A DNA stretch of 64,000 nucleotides from Tessaracoccus defluvii (GCF_014489575.1 NZ_CP060789.1:2480001-2544000), one strand, 5' to 3'. Positions 39,500-49,090 are shown, numbered from the stretch's first letter. Notes: generated by a model not told the origin, from the sequence alone. Translations and numbers: made by a program.

Positions 39500-40204
39500 T
39501 CAGAGGTCGTCGATCTCCGCCCGCGTCGTCTGCTCGACCTCGATCACGCCGTCGAGTTCCTGGAGCTGCGCCATGACGTGCGGCAGCCCGGGGCCGCCCC
39601 GGAAGCGGATCTCGGCGCGCACCACCGGCACGTTGCCCCGATGGGTCGACTTGGTGTTCAGCAGCGTCGTCTCCACACCCAATGCGGTCGCCTCGGCGAG
39701 CACGTCTCGCAGGACGCCCTTGCCGTCCTCGTAGATCAGCCGCACCGTCGACCGGTCGCCGGCGCGCGGGATGAGGCGGGTGAGCGGGGCGACTCCCCAG
39801 ACGGTGACGAAGTGCAGCAGCGTCGCGAGGACGGCGAGCGGCAGCATGCCCGCGCCGCAGGCCATGCCGATCGCGGCGGAGAGCCAGATGGTCGCGGCAG
39901 TGGTCAGGCCACGCACGACATCGCGGTTGACGAAGATCACGCCCGCGCCGAGGAAGCCGATGCCGGAGACGATCTGGGCCGAGATGCGCGACGGGTCACG
40001 GGTGACCTGGTACTCGGCCAACCCGACGAAGCCCTCGACCGAGATCAGGGTGAAGACGCAACTGCCCAGGCCGACGAGGGCGTGCGTGCGCACGCCGGCC
40101 GACTTGTGCTGGAAGTGGCGCTCGATCCCGACGAGCGTGCACAGCACAAAGGCGAGGGAGACCAGCGCGATCTCCATCGGCACCTTGCTCCAGTCGAACA
40201 GCAT
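39500..40204 (-). CDS. MgtC/SapB family membrane protein
   Basis: 234 residues. Five N-terminal membrane helices carry the MgtC signatures CTLVGIERHFQHKSAGVRTH and ALVGLGSCVFTLIS, SAQIVSGIGFLGAGVIF and VRGLTTAATIWLSAAIGMAC. A C-terminal ACT-like cytosolic domain follows (VRLIYEDGKGVLRDVLAEAT to the end). MgtC-like proteins act in magnesium homeostasis or modulate ATP synthase. Convergent with tenA, 7 bases apart. A start at residue 10 (MEIALVS) is also possible. Confidence 0.9.
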   Translation of the reverse strand: MLFDWSKVPMEIALVSLAFVLCTLVGIERHFQHKSAGVRTHALVGLGSCVFTLISVEGFVGLAEYQVTRDPSRISAQIVSGIGFLGAGVIFVNRDVVRGLTTAATIWLSAAIGMACGAGMLPLAVLATLLHFVTVWGVAPLTRLIPRAGDRSTVRLIYEDGKGVLRDVLAEATALGVETTLLNTKSTHRGNVPVVRAEIRFRGGPGLPHVMAQLQELDGVIEVEQTTRAEIDDL

Positions 40205-40228
40205 GAAGAATCCTCCTCGGGCCCCGCG

Positions 40229-40504
40229 TCAGGCGGTGGCGGCGTAGCGTTTGGCGGCCCGGGCGCGGGCCTTGACGGCCTCGGACTCCCGGTCCTTGGG
40301 TGGCACCGTCGTGACAAGGTCCTCGAGCAGGTGCGCCGTGATGTGTGCGATCTCCTCGACGGCGCGGTTGAACGCCTCTTCGTTGGCCTTGCTGGGCTTC
40401 GTGGCGCCCGCCACCTTCCGCACGTACTGCAGCGCCGCGGCGCGCACCTCGTCGGTGGTGGCCGGCGGCTCGAAGTTGTTCAGAGGCCGGATGTTCCTAC
40501 ACAT
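40229..40504 (-). CDS. DUF2277 family protein
   Basis: 91 residues beginning MCRNIRPLNNFEPPATTDEV, followed by RAAALQYVRKVAGATKPS; this opening is diagnostic of DUF2277. The family is small, helical and of unknown function. The MgtC-like gene follows 24 bases downstream, so the two may form an operon. Confidence 0.9.
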   Translation of the reverse strand: MCRNIRPLNNFEPPATTDEVRAAALQYVRKVAGATKPSKANEEAFNRAVEEIAHITAHLLEDLVTTVPPKDRESEAVKARARAAKRYAATA

Positions 40505-40576
40505 GGCGTCAGCTTAAGCCGCGACACCGACACCGGATCCCCTTGATTCTCAGATGGGCGGAATCTGGGGACGACG

Positions 40577-41485
40577 TCAGGCCACGACGGCGTCGCGCAG
40601 CCGCGCGAAAGTGACGCCCCCGTCGAGGAGCCGGGGCAGCGCCTCGGCCACTCCCGCGGCCGTGCCGGACCCGGGCCGGTTGAAGTGGCCGATGCTGATG
40701 GATCCCGGGCGGACGGCGGCCAGGGCGGAAGCCACCTGGGCGGGGTTGAAGGTGGCGCCGCCGTCGGCGTTGACGTCGAAGTTCACCACCCGCTGCCCCA
40801 GGTCGGTGACGAGGCGGACGGCGACGTCGTCGACGTGCGCCGTACCTGACCGGAACCACAGCGGGGCCGATCCTGTCAGCTCGACGATCCGGGCGTGTCC
40901 GCCCATCACCTCGTCGTACGCCTCGCCCACCGACGTCGTCCCCGTGATGCCGTAGGCCTCGGCGCCGGTGACCGACAGCGGCCGGTGCGCGGTGCCGTGG
41001 TTGGCGATCTCGAACAGGGGGTCCGCGGCGAGTTCACGGGCGACGGCGGGGTTGGCGTCGATCCAGCGCAGGTTGAGAAACAGCGTCGCGGGAACCTGGA
41101 GCCGGCGGAGCGCCTCGATGAGGTCCGAGTCGTAGCCGGAGCCCTTCTTCCCGCCGCACGCGTCGAAGGTGAGGACGACCCTGTCGTCCTGGGACCTCAG
41201 CACCACCCCGTCGATCTCGAGCCCCCAGGCCGTGGGGGCGATGCCGTCGTAGCGGGCGATCAGCTCGTCCCGGCCGGGCACCGGCAGCGTGGACGGAGAC
41301 GGCGAGGGCACGCTCGACGGCTGGGGGCGCGGCGTCGGCGCACTCGACGAAGCGCCGGCTGTCGGCACCACGGACGACGACGGCACCGCGGACGACGATC
41401 CGGAAGCCGACGGCGACGGCGACGGCGCGCACCCGACCAGGCCCGCCATTCCCAGCCCGAGCACCGTCCGTCGTCCGATCCGCAT
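40577..41485 (-). CDS. Polysaccharide deacetylase-like lipoprotein
   Basis: 302 residues from ATG 41483-41485. A Tat-like/lipoprotein signal (MRIGRRTVLGLGMAGLVGCA) ends in lipobox LVGC; a Ser/Pro-rich linker follows to about residue 75. The NodB-type domain shows VVLTFDACGGKKGSGYDSDL, then ATLFLNLRWIDANPAVAREL, FEIANHGTAHRPLSV and SISIGHFNRPGSGTAAGV. The first motif reads TFDACGG, not TFDDG, a variant seen in one branch of the family. It probably removes acetyl groups from a cell-wall sugar, but the substrate is unknown. Confidence 0.88.
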   Translation of the reverse strand: MRIGRRTVLGLGMAGLVGCAPSPSPSASGSSSAVPSSSVVPTAGASSSAPTPRPQPSSVPSPSPSTLPVPGRDELIARYDGIAPTAWGLEIDGVVLRSQDDRVVLTFDACGGKKGSGYDSDLIEALRRLQVPATLFLNLRWIDANPAVARELAADPLFEIANHGTAHRPLSVTGAEAYGITGTTSVGEAYDEVMGGHARIVELTGSAPLWFRSGTAHVDDVAVRLVTDLGQRVVNFDVNADGGATFNPAQVASALAAVRPGSISIGHFNRPGSGTAAGVAEALPRLLDGGVTFARLRDAVVA

Positions 41486-41663
41486 GCCGGATTCTCCCAC
41501 GGAACCGCCCCACCGTCCGGGCCACCCGCGGGCACCCTGGGCTGCAAGGGCCCGCAAAATCCTGCAAGAACTCCCGGGATCCCCGCCCCGAGGGACACCC
41601 TGTCTCACCGCCGGGCGGCCTGAACACCCGCTCACATCCCGCGAATCCACCGGCGCGCGACGC

Positions 41664-41692
41664 ATTGCAACAAGGCTGTATGGCACTTGCAA
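41664..41692. promoter_or_regulatory. Repeated TTGCAA words upstream of glgP
   Basis: Two TTGCAA palindromes (41665-41670 and 41687-41692) lie 22 bases apart in the divergent region between the deacetylase gene and glgP, about two helical turns. They could form a regulator site for glgP. Only spacing and repetition support this. Confidence 0.35.
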
Positions 41693-41716
41693 AGTCGGTC
41701 AACTACTCTGGTTCGC

Positions 41717-44278
41717 ATGTCTGATACCGCGCAGCCGAACCGGCCCGCAGCGCCAACCGCCGAGACGAGCACCGTCAACGGCAGGCGACTGGGCCCCGCA
41801 TCGACCGCCACCCACCCGCTGGCCACCGCCCCCGTGGGCTCGCCCTCACACAATGTCGACGGCTTCGTCCGTGAGTTCCTGCACGAGCTCAACACGAACC
41901 AGGGCGTGACCCTCTCAGCGTCCAGCCTCAACGACCAGTACCTGGCGCTGGCGTCGACCGTCAAGAACTACCTGATGGCCCGCTGGCTCGAGACGGGCCT
42001 CAAGACGCGTGCGGCCAAGGTCAAGACGGTGGGCTACCTGTCGGCTGAGTACCTCCTGGGTCGTCAGCTCGACAACGCGCTGCTGGCGAGCGATCTCGCC
42101 GACATCGCCGAGAAGGGCCTGGAGCTCTGCGGCATCGACCTGGCGGATCTGCGGGTGCAGGAGGTCGAGCCCGGCCTCGGCAACGGCGGCCTCGGTCGCC
42201 TCGCGGCCTGCTTCATCGACTCGCTGGCCACGATGGACGTGCCGAGCATCGGCTATGGCATCCGCTACGAGTACGGCATCTTCCGGCAGACGTTCGTCGA
42301 CGGCCGTCAGGTCGAGCAGCCCGATACGTGGCTGGCTCTCGGCGCCCCCTGGGAGTTCCCGCACCCCGAGTCGGCAGTCCAGGTCCACTTCGGCGGCCAC
42401 ACCGAGCGCTACGCGGATGACGGCGGACAGGAGCGGACCCGCTGGGTGCCGTCCTGGAACGTGCTGGCCGTCCCGTACAACTACATGGTCCCCGGCTACC
42501 TGAACGGGCGCGTCAACACGCTGCGTCTGTGGTCGGCGCAGGCCACGAAGGCCTTCGACCTGCAGATCTTCAACTCCGGAGACTACGCGCAGGCCGTCCG
42601 CGCCCAGACCTTCGCCGAGAACATCTCGAAGGTGCTCTACCCCGAGGATTCGACGCCGCAGGGCAAGGAACTGCGCCTGCAGCAGCAGTACTTCTTCGTC
42701 GCCGCCTCGCTGCGCGACTTCATTGACCACGAGCTCGAGCCCGGCTTCGACCTTCATCGCCTGCCCGAGCGGATCACGTTCCAGCTCAACGACACACACC
42801 CCGTCATCGCGGTGCCCGAGCTGATGCGCATCCTCATCGACGAGCACGGCTTCGACTGGGACGAGGCGTGGGAGGTCACGCGCCAATGCTTCGACTACAC
42901 CTGTCACACCCTGCTGCCCGAGGCCCTCGAGGTGTGGCCCACTGAGCTGCTCGGCCGGCTGCTGCCCCGACACCTTGAGATCATCTTCCAGATCAACGAC
43001 CAGTTCCTGTCGCTGGTCCGGCAGACCTACCCGGGTGACGAGATGCTGGCCCGCCGCATGTCGATGATCTCGGAGCACCCCGAGCGCGGCGTCCGGATGG
43101 CGTTCCTCGCCACCGTCGCGGCGAGCCGGGTCAACGGCGTCGCCGAGCTGCACTCGCAGCTCCTGCGCGACAAGGTCCTGCCCGATTTCTCGAGCCTGTG
43201 GCCCGAGAAGTTCACCAATGTCACCAACGGCGTCACGCCCCGCCGCTTCGTGCGGCTGTCGAACCCCCTCCTCAGCGAGCTGATCACCGACACCATCGGC
43301 GCCGGCTGGCTCACCGACCTCGAGCGCCTGAAGGAGCTGGAGCCGTACGCTGACGATCCACAGTTCAGGGAGCGCTTCGCGGCGGTCAAGGCCGCCAACA
43401 AGCACCGCCTGACAGACCTCCTGCGCGCCCGCGACGGCATCGACCTGCCCGACGGCCACCTGCTCGACGTCATGGTCAAGCGCCTCCACGAGTACAAGCG
43501 GCAGTCGCTGAAGCTCCTGCACATCGTGTCGCTGTACGAGCAGGTCATCTCCGGAAAGATCTCGGCCGCCGACCTGACGCCGCGCACCGTCGTGTTCGGC
43601 GCCAAGGCCGCCCCCGGGTACCGGATGGCCAAGGACACGATCCACCTGATCAACAAGGTGGCCGCCAAGGTCAACGCCGCACCGGAGCTCGAGGAGCGCC
43701 TGAAGATCGCCTTCCCGGCGAACTACAACGTGACGCTCGCCGAGACCCTCATCCCCGCCGCCGACCTGTCCGAGCAGATCTCGCTCGCGGGCATGGAGGC
43801 GTCGGGCACCGGCAACATGAAGTTCGCCCTCAACGGCGCGCTAACGATCGGCACGGATGACGGCGCGAACGTGGAGATCCGTCGTCTGGTCGGCGACAAG
43901 CACTTCTTCCTGTTCGGCATGGACGAGCCCGCCGTCTCCGCGCTGGGGGCGAAGGGCTACAACCCGGGCTCCTGCTACGAGGCGAACCCGCAGCTGAAGG
44001 CCACGCTCGACCTCATCCTGTCGGGTCACTTCTCCGACGGCGACCGCCACCTGTTCGACTCGGTCGTCTACAACCTGCTCAACCAGGACCGGTTCATGGC
44101 CCTGGCCGACTTCCAGGCCTACGTCGACACGCAGGCGAAGGTCGAGGAGCGCTACGCCGACCAGGAGGCGTGGACCCGCTCCACGATCCTCAACGTCGCG
44201 CGTACCGGCTACTTCAGCTCGGACCGCTCGATGCGCGACTACCTGCAGCGCATCTGGCACACGTCGCCGATGCTCTGA
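41717..44278 (+). CDS. glgP: Glycogen/maltodextrin phosphorylase
   Basis: 853 residues of the GT35 family from ATG 41717. Signatures: VGYLSAEYLLGRQLDNALLA, PGLGNGGLGRLAACFIDSLA and the acceptor loop YEYGIFRQTFVDGRQVEQPD. LNDTHPVIAVPELMRIL and the PLP-lysine motif EASGTGNMKFALNGALTIGT, followed by DDGANVE, are also clear. It releases glucose 1-phosphate from storage glycogen with phosphate. A disordered 45-residue N-terminal tail precedes the catalytic part. Monocistronic, with a terminator. Confidence 0.97.
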   Translation: MSDTAQPNRPAAPTAETSTVNGRRLGPASTATHPLATAPVGSPSHNVDGFVREFLHELNTNQGVTLSASSLNDQYLALASTVKNYLMARWLETGLKTRAAKVKTVGYLSAEYLLGRQLDNALLASDLADIAEKGLELCGIDLADLRVQEVEPGLGNGGLGRLAACFIDSLATMDVPSIGYGIRYEYGIFRQTFVDGRQVEQPDTWLALGAPWEFPHPESAVQVHFGGHTERYADDGGQERTRWVPSWNVLAVPYNYMVPGYLNGRVNTLRLWSAQATKAFDLQIFNSGDYAQAVRAQTFAENISKVLYPEDSTPQGKELRLQQQYFFVAASLRDFIDHELEPGFDLHRLPERITFQLNDTHPVIAVPELMRILIDEHGFDWDEAWEVTRQCFDYTCHTLLPEALEVWPTELLGRLLPRHLEIIFQINDQFLSLVRQTYPGDEMLARRMSMISEHPERGVRMAFLATVAASRVNGVAELHSQLLRDKVLPDFSSLWPEKFTNVTNGVTPRRFVRLSNPLLSELITDTIGAGWLTDLERLKELEPYADDPQFRERFAAVKAANKHRLTDLLRARDGIDLPDGHLLDVMVKRLHEYKRQSLKLLHIVSLYEQVISGKISAADLTPRTVVFGAKAAPGYRMAKDTIHLINKVAAKVNAAPELEERLKIAFPANYNVTLAETLIPAADLSEQISLAGMEASGTGNMKFALNGALTIGTDDGANVEIRRLVGDKHFFLFGMDEPAVSALGAKGYNPGSCYEANPQLKATLDLILSGHFSDGDRHLFDSVVYNLLNQDRFMALADFQAYVDTQAKVEERYADQEAWTRSTILNVARTGYFSSDRSMRDYLQRIWHTSPML

Positions 44279-44287
44279 TGCCGTCCG

Positions 44288-44325
44288 CAACGGGGCCGAC
44301 CTCCTCCGGGAGGGCGGCCCCGTTG
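44288..44325 (+). terminator. Terminator of glgP
   Basis: An 11-bp outer stem (44288-44298 with 44315-44325) encloses an inner CCTCC/GGAGG pairing. It starts 10 bases past the glgP stop and is followed by a T-containing stretch (TCGTTCC). Confidence 0.8.
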
Positions 44326-44332
44326 TCGTTCC

Positions 44333-45205
44333 TCAGAGAGTGTGGAGCACGGTGCGGGAGACGCTGATGACGACCCGCTGCCCCCAGCTGAGAGTCAGAT
44401 GATCATCCTCGATCCCATCGCCGAAGACCACGAGGGTGTCCGACTCCACGACCAGCGCGAGCTCGTCGTCAGCCCCCAGCCTGCCGCTCGTCAGCTGCAC
44501 CCCGGTGGACGGTGACGGCCAGGCCTCCCGCACGAACCAGGCGAGCGCCGGATCCGTCGGCGTCGGCAGCGGCACCTCCGGATCAACCGTCCGCTGCAGC
44601 GACGCGCACCAGCCGGTCGCCCCGGTGCCGGTACCGACGATGAGGCCCGACGAAGCCTGCCGCTCGGTCCGCCCCGCCACCTCGATGCGGTACCGGCTCG
44701 ACTGGTGGGTCGGTTGGCCGACGTAGATCTCGTTCAGCGCGGTGAGCTCCTGGCCGTCGTCGGTGCGGATCGCCACCATGGTGCGCCGCAGGGGTCGGGC
44801 CTTCGAAGGGTCGGCAAGCAGGCGGGCGCAGTCGGCTGGGCGGTGTGGCACGAGCACGCCGGCATGTCCGCCGGGATTGATCCCGATGACCGGCTGGCCG
44901 TCGAGGTACTTCGCCACGTTGGCCACCAGGCCGTCCTGCCCGACGACGACCACGACGTCCTCGGGGCCGAACACGAACCGGGAGACGTCGCCGCGCTCCA
45001 CCTCGGCTCGCCTCCATTCGGAGGGGATGGCGGCGGACACGATCGTCCGCGCCTGCTCCTGCTCCTCACGTCGCGTCTCGAGGTCGTCCAGGGTCCGGCC
45101 CCGGCTCCGCAGGACGAAGGCGGCCTGGCCGAGCGTGCCATGTCTGGCGATCAGGACCTCATGTTCGGTCGCGCGATGGATGACCACGGCCCTCGGCGTC
45201 GCCAT
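44333..45205 (-). CDS. NAD-kinase-like protein
   Basis: 290 residues. The NADK fold is recognisable: [20 protein letters not shown] (GQDG in place of the usual GGDG), [32 protein letters not shown] and the second signature [15 protein letters not shown] standard NADK phosphorylates NAD to NADP; the altered first motif leaves activity open. The N-terminal 60 residues ([20 protein letters not shown]) suggest a specialised branch. It lies 3 bases after an SPFH gene and belongs to a module with the divergent NrtR-like regulator. Confidence 0.75.
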   Translation of the reverse strand: MATPRAVVIHRATEHEVLIARHGTLGQAAFVLRSRGRTLDDLETRREEQEQARTIVSAAIPSEWRRAEVERGDVSRFVFGPEDVVVVVGQDGLVANVAKYLDGQPVIGINPGGHAGVLVPHRPADCARLLADPSKARPLRRTMVAIRTDDGQELTALNEIYVGQPTHQSSRYRIEVAGRTERQASSGLIVGTGTGATGWCASLQRTVDPEVPLPTPTDPALAWFVREAWPSPSTGVQLTSGRLGADDELALVVESDTLVVFGDGIEDDHLTLSWGQRVVISVSRTVLHTL

Positions 45206-45208
45206 CGC

Positions 45209-46213
45209 TCAGACCCGCTCGCCGCTGGTCAGCCGCCCGAGCAACCCCGTCAGGAGGTCGGGGGTGAGCACCAACTGCTCCACCTTGGGCAGGTTGGCTG
45301 CCAATTCACGCAGCGCGAGGCTGAGCATCAGGTCGCGGCCGGCATCGCGGTAGGCATCCAGCCTCGCGGCTTCCGCGTCAGCCTCCGCCTCACCCAAGGC
45401 CCGTGCCGCCTCCGCCTTGGCCTGCGCCAGGGCCGTCCCGCGGCTGGCCTCTGCCCTGACACGCACCGCGTCGGCGGCGGCGTCGTCCTCCGCCTCCCGG
45501 CGGGCATTGGCGCCGTTCTGCGCGATCAGCTGCTCGCGTCGCTTCGCCAGTTCGATCTGGTTGGCCAGCTCGTTCTCGCCGATGGCCGCCTCCTTCTCCA
45601 CAGCCAGTGCACGGCGCTCGAACGTGGCACGGTCGGCCTCCTGCTGCACCTGCTCGCGGGCGGGCAACTGCAGAGCCCGCTCGACCTCGGGCTCGGGCCG
45701 CAGCAGCGCGAACCGCACACCGATCACCTCGATGCCGATCGCCATCAGCCGTGCGTCGGCTTGCAGCCGGACGACGGTGGCGTCCGCGACGTCACCGAGG
45801 TCGAGCGATAGCACCTCACGCAGCGGCCGCCCGTTCAATCCCCCGGCGACTGCGGCGGCCGTGGCGCCGTGGATCATGCCCCCGACAGTCTCCAGGGGGT
45901 TCTCCACCCAGCGGCCTGTCCTCGGGTCGATGGAGAAGTCGACACGGCCTGCGGCCTGCGCCGGCTCGGCGAAGCGGTAGGTGACGGTGGCCGGCGCCGT
46001 GACCTCCTGCAGATCGGAGGTCCGGATCCTGACCAGGGCCTCCTGCTCCCGATCATCGACCGGCACCTCGCTGATCGCCGCTGTTAGGGGGCGGAACCAG
46101 AATCCGGCCCCGACTCCAGCGTGCGTGCGTCGTCCTCGGGTCAGGCACTCGCTGTAGGTCGTCGCATTGCCGCGCAGGTGGCGGACGAAGGGGAACTGCG
46201 TGATCTTGGCCAT
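45209..46213 (-). CDS. SPFH/band-7 domain protein
   Basis: 334 residues from ATG 46211-46213 (MAKITQFPFVRHLRGNATTY), with AAGGAGG upstream. An N-terminal SPFH domain (FWFRPLTAAISEVPVDDREQ, then VTYRFAEPAQAAGRVDF) leads to a long coiled coil rich in Ala/Glu/Arg (LAVEKEAAIGENELANQIEL onward). No membrane anchor is visible, unlike most flotillins. It likely oligomerises as a scaffold. Same operon as the NADK-like gene. Confidence 0.85.
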   Translation of the reverse strand: MAKITQFPFVRHLRGNATTYSECLTRGRRTHAGVGAGFWFRPLTAAISEVPVDDREQEALVRIRTSDLQEVTAPATVTYRFAEPAQAAGRVDFSIDPRTGRWVENPLETVGGMIHGATAAAVAGGLNGRPLREVLSLDLGDVADATVVRLQADARLMAIGIEVIGVRFALLRPEPEVERALQLPAREQVQQEADRATFERRALAVEKEAAIGENELANQIELAKRREQLIAQNGANARREAEDDAAADAVRVRAEASRGTALAQAKAEAARALGEAEADAEAARLDAYRDAGRDLMLSLALRELAANLPKVEQLVLTPDLLTGLLGRLTSGERV

Positions 46214-46246
46214 CGCTGGCCTCCTTCCGGGATCTTCTCGTGATAT

Positions 46247-46289
46247 TGACGATAAGCAACCTGGCAAGCGATGTCAAACTGACGATAAG
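46247..46289. promoter_or_regulatory. SPFH-operon promoter with paired TGACGATAAG operators
   Basis: On the minus strand TTGACA (46272-46277) and TATCGT (46249-46254) are 17 bases apart, a strong promoter for the SPFH-NADK-like operon. The word TGACGATAAG occurs twice on the plus strand (46247-46256 and 46280-46289), 33 bases or about three helical turns apart. One copy overlaps the -10 and the other lies just upstream of the -35. The divergent NrtR-like gene begins 16 bases away, so it is the natural candidate to bind here. Confidence 0.7.
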
Positions 46290-46305
46290 GGGGTAGACTC
46301 AGGGC

Positions 46306-46986
46306 ATGCGGGAGTTCTTCGTCACGGTCGATCTGGTCGTTCTCACGATCCGCGAGTCACGCCTCCACGTACTCCTGGTGGAGCGGCGCTATCCCCCGTT
46401 CGAGGGCGAGTGGGCGCTGCCCGGTGGGTACGTGCTGCCAGAGGAGGACCTGACGACGGCCGCCTACCGCGAGCTCGTCGAGGAGACGGCGATCGGGACG
46501 GGCGTCCATCTCGAGCAGCTGGCCACCTACGGCGCTCCGGAGCGGGACCCCCGCGGCCGCACCGTCACCGTCGCCTTCCTGGCGCTGGTGCCGCAGGTGG
46601 GCGCACCTGTCGCCGGAACCGATGCCTCAGACGCGGCCTGGGTACCCGTGGCCGACCTGGAGGCGGGCGAGATGCGACTGGCCTTCGACCACGACGACAT
46701 CCTCGCCGACGGCATCGAGCGCGCCCGCGCCAAACTCGAATACTCGCCGCTGGCGGCCGCGTTCTGTCCACCTGAGTTCACCGTGGCCCAGTTGAGGGGG
46801 ATCTACGAGGCCGTCTGGGGCCATCCGCTCGATCCGAGGAACTTCCATCGCAAGGTGACCGGGTCGGCGGGTTTTCTGGAGCCCACCGGCCGCACGAGCA
46901 CCGTCGACGGCGGCCGGCCCGCACAGTTGTACACGCGGGGGGCGCTGGACACTCTGTCGCCGCCGATCACCCGCGCGTCGGGGTGA
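46306..46986 (+). CDS. NrtR-like Nudix-type transcriptional regulator
   Basis: 226 residues. The N-terminal Nudix domain reads WALPGGYVLPEEDLTTAAYR, then ELVEETAI; this keeps nearly the whole Nudix box with one G to A change. The C-terminal winged helix shows PPEFTVAQLRGIYEAVWGHP, LDPRNFHRKV, typical of NrtR. NrtR factors bind ADP-ribose and control NAD genes. It is divergent from the SPFH and NADK-like genes, so it probably regulates them. Its 3' end overlaps the convergent next gene by 20 bases. Confidence 0.85.
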   Translation: MREFFVTVDLVVLTIRESRLHVLLVERRYPPFEGEWALPGGYVLPEEDLTTAAYRELVEETAIGTGVHLEQLATYGAPERDPRGRTVTVAFLALVPQVGAPVAGTDASDAAWVPVADLEAGEMRLAFDHDDILADGIERARAKLEYSPLAAAFCPPEFTVAQLRGIYEAVWGHPLDPRNFHRKVTGSAGFLEPTGRTSTVDGGRPAQLYTRGALDTLSPPITRASG

Positions 46987-47587
46987 TCAGCGGCGACCAG
47001 TGAGGCGGGCGGCGGACGCTACGAACGCCCCTCCTCCCCCTGTCCACCAGACCCTCGGTGAAGTCCTTCACCTTGTCGGCGACGTCCTCGGCCTTGTCCG
47101 CTGCCTTCTCTGCGAGATCCTCGGCCCTGTCCGCTGCCTTCTCTGCGAGATCCTCGGCCTTGTCGGCCAGGTCCTCGGCCTTGTCCGCGATGGTCTCAGC
47201 GCCGCTGCGTCCCCGGTCTGCCAGATCACGGACGAGGCGTCCGACGTCGCCGACGAACTCGTCGAGCTGCTCGCGCAGCCGGAACATCACCTTGTGGGCC
47301 GAGCTGGTCGACTCCTCGTCCGGGTGGGCGGCGACATACGCGCGCTTCTGGTCCTCGTAGTAGTCCTTGACCCGGTCGCTGGCGAGCCCGACCAGCCCCA
47401 CCGTCGCGTAGGCGGCAGTGCTGGCGGCCTCGAGGAGTGTCTCCCCCAGCTCCTTGGCGTTCTGCTTCGCGGTCGCGAGAGCCTCCTCGGCGGGGATCTC
47501 CTTGGCGTCATCGGCATCGACGATGGGCTCGACCACCACTTCCGCATCCACGGGCTCGTCGAATCGGTCGTTGATGTGCTCGGTCAT
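46967..47587 (-). CDS. Ala/Lys/Glu-rich helical-repeat protein, unknown function
   Basis: 206 residues from ATG 47585-47587 (MTEHINDRFDEPVDAEVVVE). After an acidic N-terminus and a short hydrophobic stretch (AASTAAYATVGLVGLASDR), a long amphipathic helix repeats KAEDLAEKAADRAEDLAEKA and KAEDVADKVKDF. This is like LEA or apolipoprotein-type helices. The C-terminus is Arg/Pro-rich. It may bind membranes or stabilise proteins; no family is firmly assigned. Confidence 0.65.
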   Translation of the reverse strand: MTEHINDRFDEPVDAEVVVEPIVDADDAKEIPAEEALATAKQNAKELGETLLEAASTAAYATVGLVGLASDRVKDYYEDQKRAYVAAHPDEESTSSAHKVMFRLREQLDEFVGDVGRLVRDLADRGRSGAETIADKAEDLADKAEDLAEKAADRAEDLAEKAADKAEDVADKVKDFTEGLVDRGRRGVRSVRRPPHWSPLITPTRG

Positions 47588-48078
47588 GAGTACTCCTGTC
47601 GTGGGGTTACCACTCCAGTGTGCTCGCACGCCCCCACCAACCACAGGGGCGGACCCCTGGCTTCTGCCCTGAGCCGCCCCGGGCCGCGGGGGCACCCCGG
47701 TCAGGGCAGGCACATACCCCGACGCAGCGACGAGACCGAACCGAATCCGGCGCGCCGCGCGAGATCGGGCCGGGAGATGCCCGGCGACGTGCTCCATCCG
47801 GAGGCTCGGGTTGCCCCCTCCGCGGGCCTGCGCACCCCCGCCTCTGCGGAACGTGTGAGGAACGACCACCGCCCCCGGCCCAAACGTGCACGAATCTCCG
47901 CTGAGCGGCCGCTGCGTGCATATCGCCACAACGGCCGCCAGAGCCAGCCGAACGCACGCCAGAACCAGATTCGTGCACGACGACGGACGGCACGGCAGAG
48001 GACGCCTGGTCGAACGGGGCATGCGCACTGGAAGTCACAGGGCAGCAGGGCGTCAGGACAGAAGGGACAGACCCAGGG
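47588..48078. other. Intergenic region with one repeat element
   Basis: No gene is supported in this 491-bp gap. It holds dispersed element copy F at 47886-47978. The rest is GC-rich sequence without RNA gene features that I can recognise. Confidence 0.6.
47886..47978 (+). repeat. 92-bp palindromic dispersed element, copy F
   Basis: A full copy from GTGCACGAATCTCC to ACCAGATTCGTGCAC with the GTGCATATCGCCA core. Here the two outer ends are a perfect inverted repeat over 12 bases (GTGCACGAATCT). Confidence 0.85.
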
Positions 48079-49028
48079 TCAGAAGCCGAGGCTCCCGGCA
48101 ACTTCGCGGATGTGCTCGGCGCTGGCGCGCAGGCCGGCCAACTCCTCGTCGGCCAGCGGCAGCTCCAGCGCCTTGACGATGCCCCGGCGACCGACGATCT
48201 GCGGCACCGACATGCACACGTCCGAAATGCCGTGCCAGTCGTCGAGCAGCGCGCTGACAGGCAGGACGGCGTTCTCGTCGCGCAGGATCGTCTGGATGAT
48301 GCGGGCCCCGGCGACACCGATCGCGTAGTTCGTGGCCCCCTTGCCCTCGATCACCTCGTAGGCGGCGTGGACGACGTCGTGGGCGATCTCGTCGCGCCGC
48401 AGCGGCGTCAGCTGGCCGGTCTGGTGCTCCCATTCGCTGAGCGGCACCCCGCCGATGCTCGCCGAACTCCACAGCGGAATCTCGGAGTCGCCGTGTTCCC
48501 CGCACATGTAGGCGTGGACGTTGGCGGCGGCCACGTGACATTCGGTCGCGATCTGCCACCGCAGGCGGCTGGAGTCGAGGACGGTGCCCGACCCGAAGAC
48601 CCGGTGCGCGGGAGGCCGGAGATCCGCAGCACGGCCTGCGTGACGACGTCGACAGGGTTGGTCACCAGCAGAAAGATCGCCTGCGGCGACCGCTCTACCA
48701 GCGGCGGGACGATCTTCTTCATCAGCGAGACCGTCTTGCCGGCCAGGTCCATACGCGTCTCACCCGGCTGCTGCTTGGCACCCGCGGCGATGACGACGAC
48801 GTCGGAGCCGGTGGTGATCTGGACGTCGTCCGAGCCGTGGATGCGGGCCGGGGGCAGGAACTGCGCGCCGTGGGCCAGGTCGAGGGCCTCCGCGTGGACC
48901 TTCTTCGCGTTGATGTCGTGGAGCGCCACTTCGGAGGCGACGCCGCGGATCAGGGCCGCATACGCGAGCGAGGTGCCGACCGCTCCGGCGCCGACGACGG
49001 ACAGCTTGGTACCGCTTCGCATCACCAT
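48079..49028 (-). CDS. ldh: L-lactate dehydrogenase, frameshifted near 48601
   Basis: The start is ATG 49026-49028 (MVMRSGTKLSVVGAGAVGTS), after GAGGAG. The first frame gives the NAD-binding GAGAVG, ETRMDLAGKTVSLMKKIVPP and TNPVDVVTQAVLRISGLP. The second frame supplies VFGSGTVLDSSRLRWQ and the catalytic GEHGDSEIPLWSSASIGG through the C-terminus (HIREVAGSLGF). One added C at the CCCGG at 48600-48604 restores about 316 residues. It reduces pyruvate to lactate. Both halves keep active-site residues, so a sequencing deletion is likely. Confidence 0.92.
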
Positions 49029-49090
49029 GACGTCCGCTCCTCGGGTTCGGGTCACACCGATCCTAGCGAAGCGGCAGCGGGCCTCGTGGG

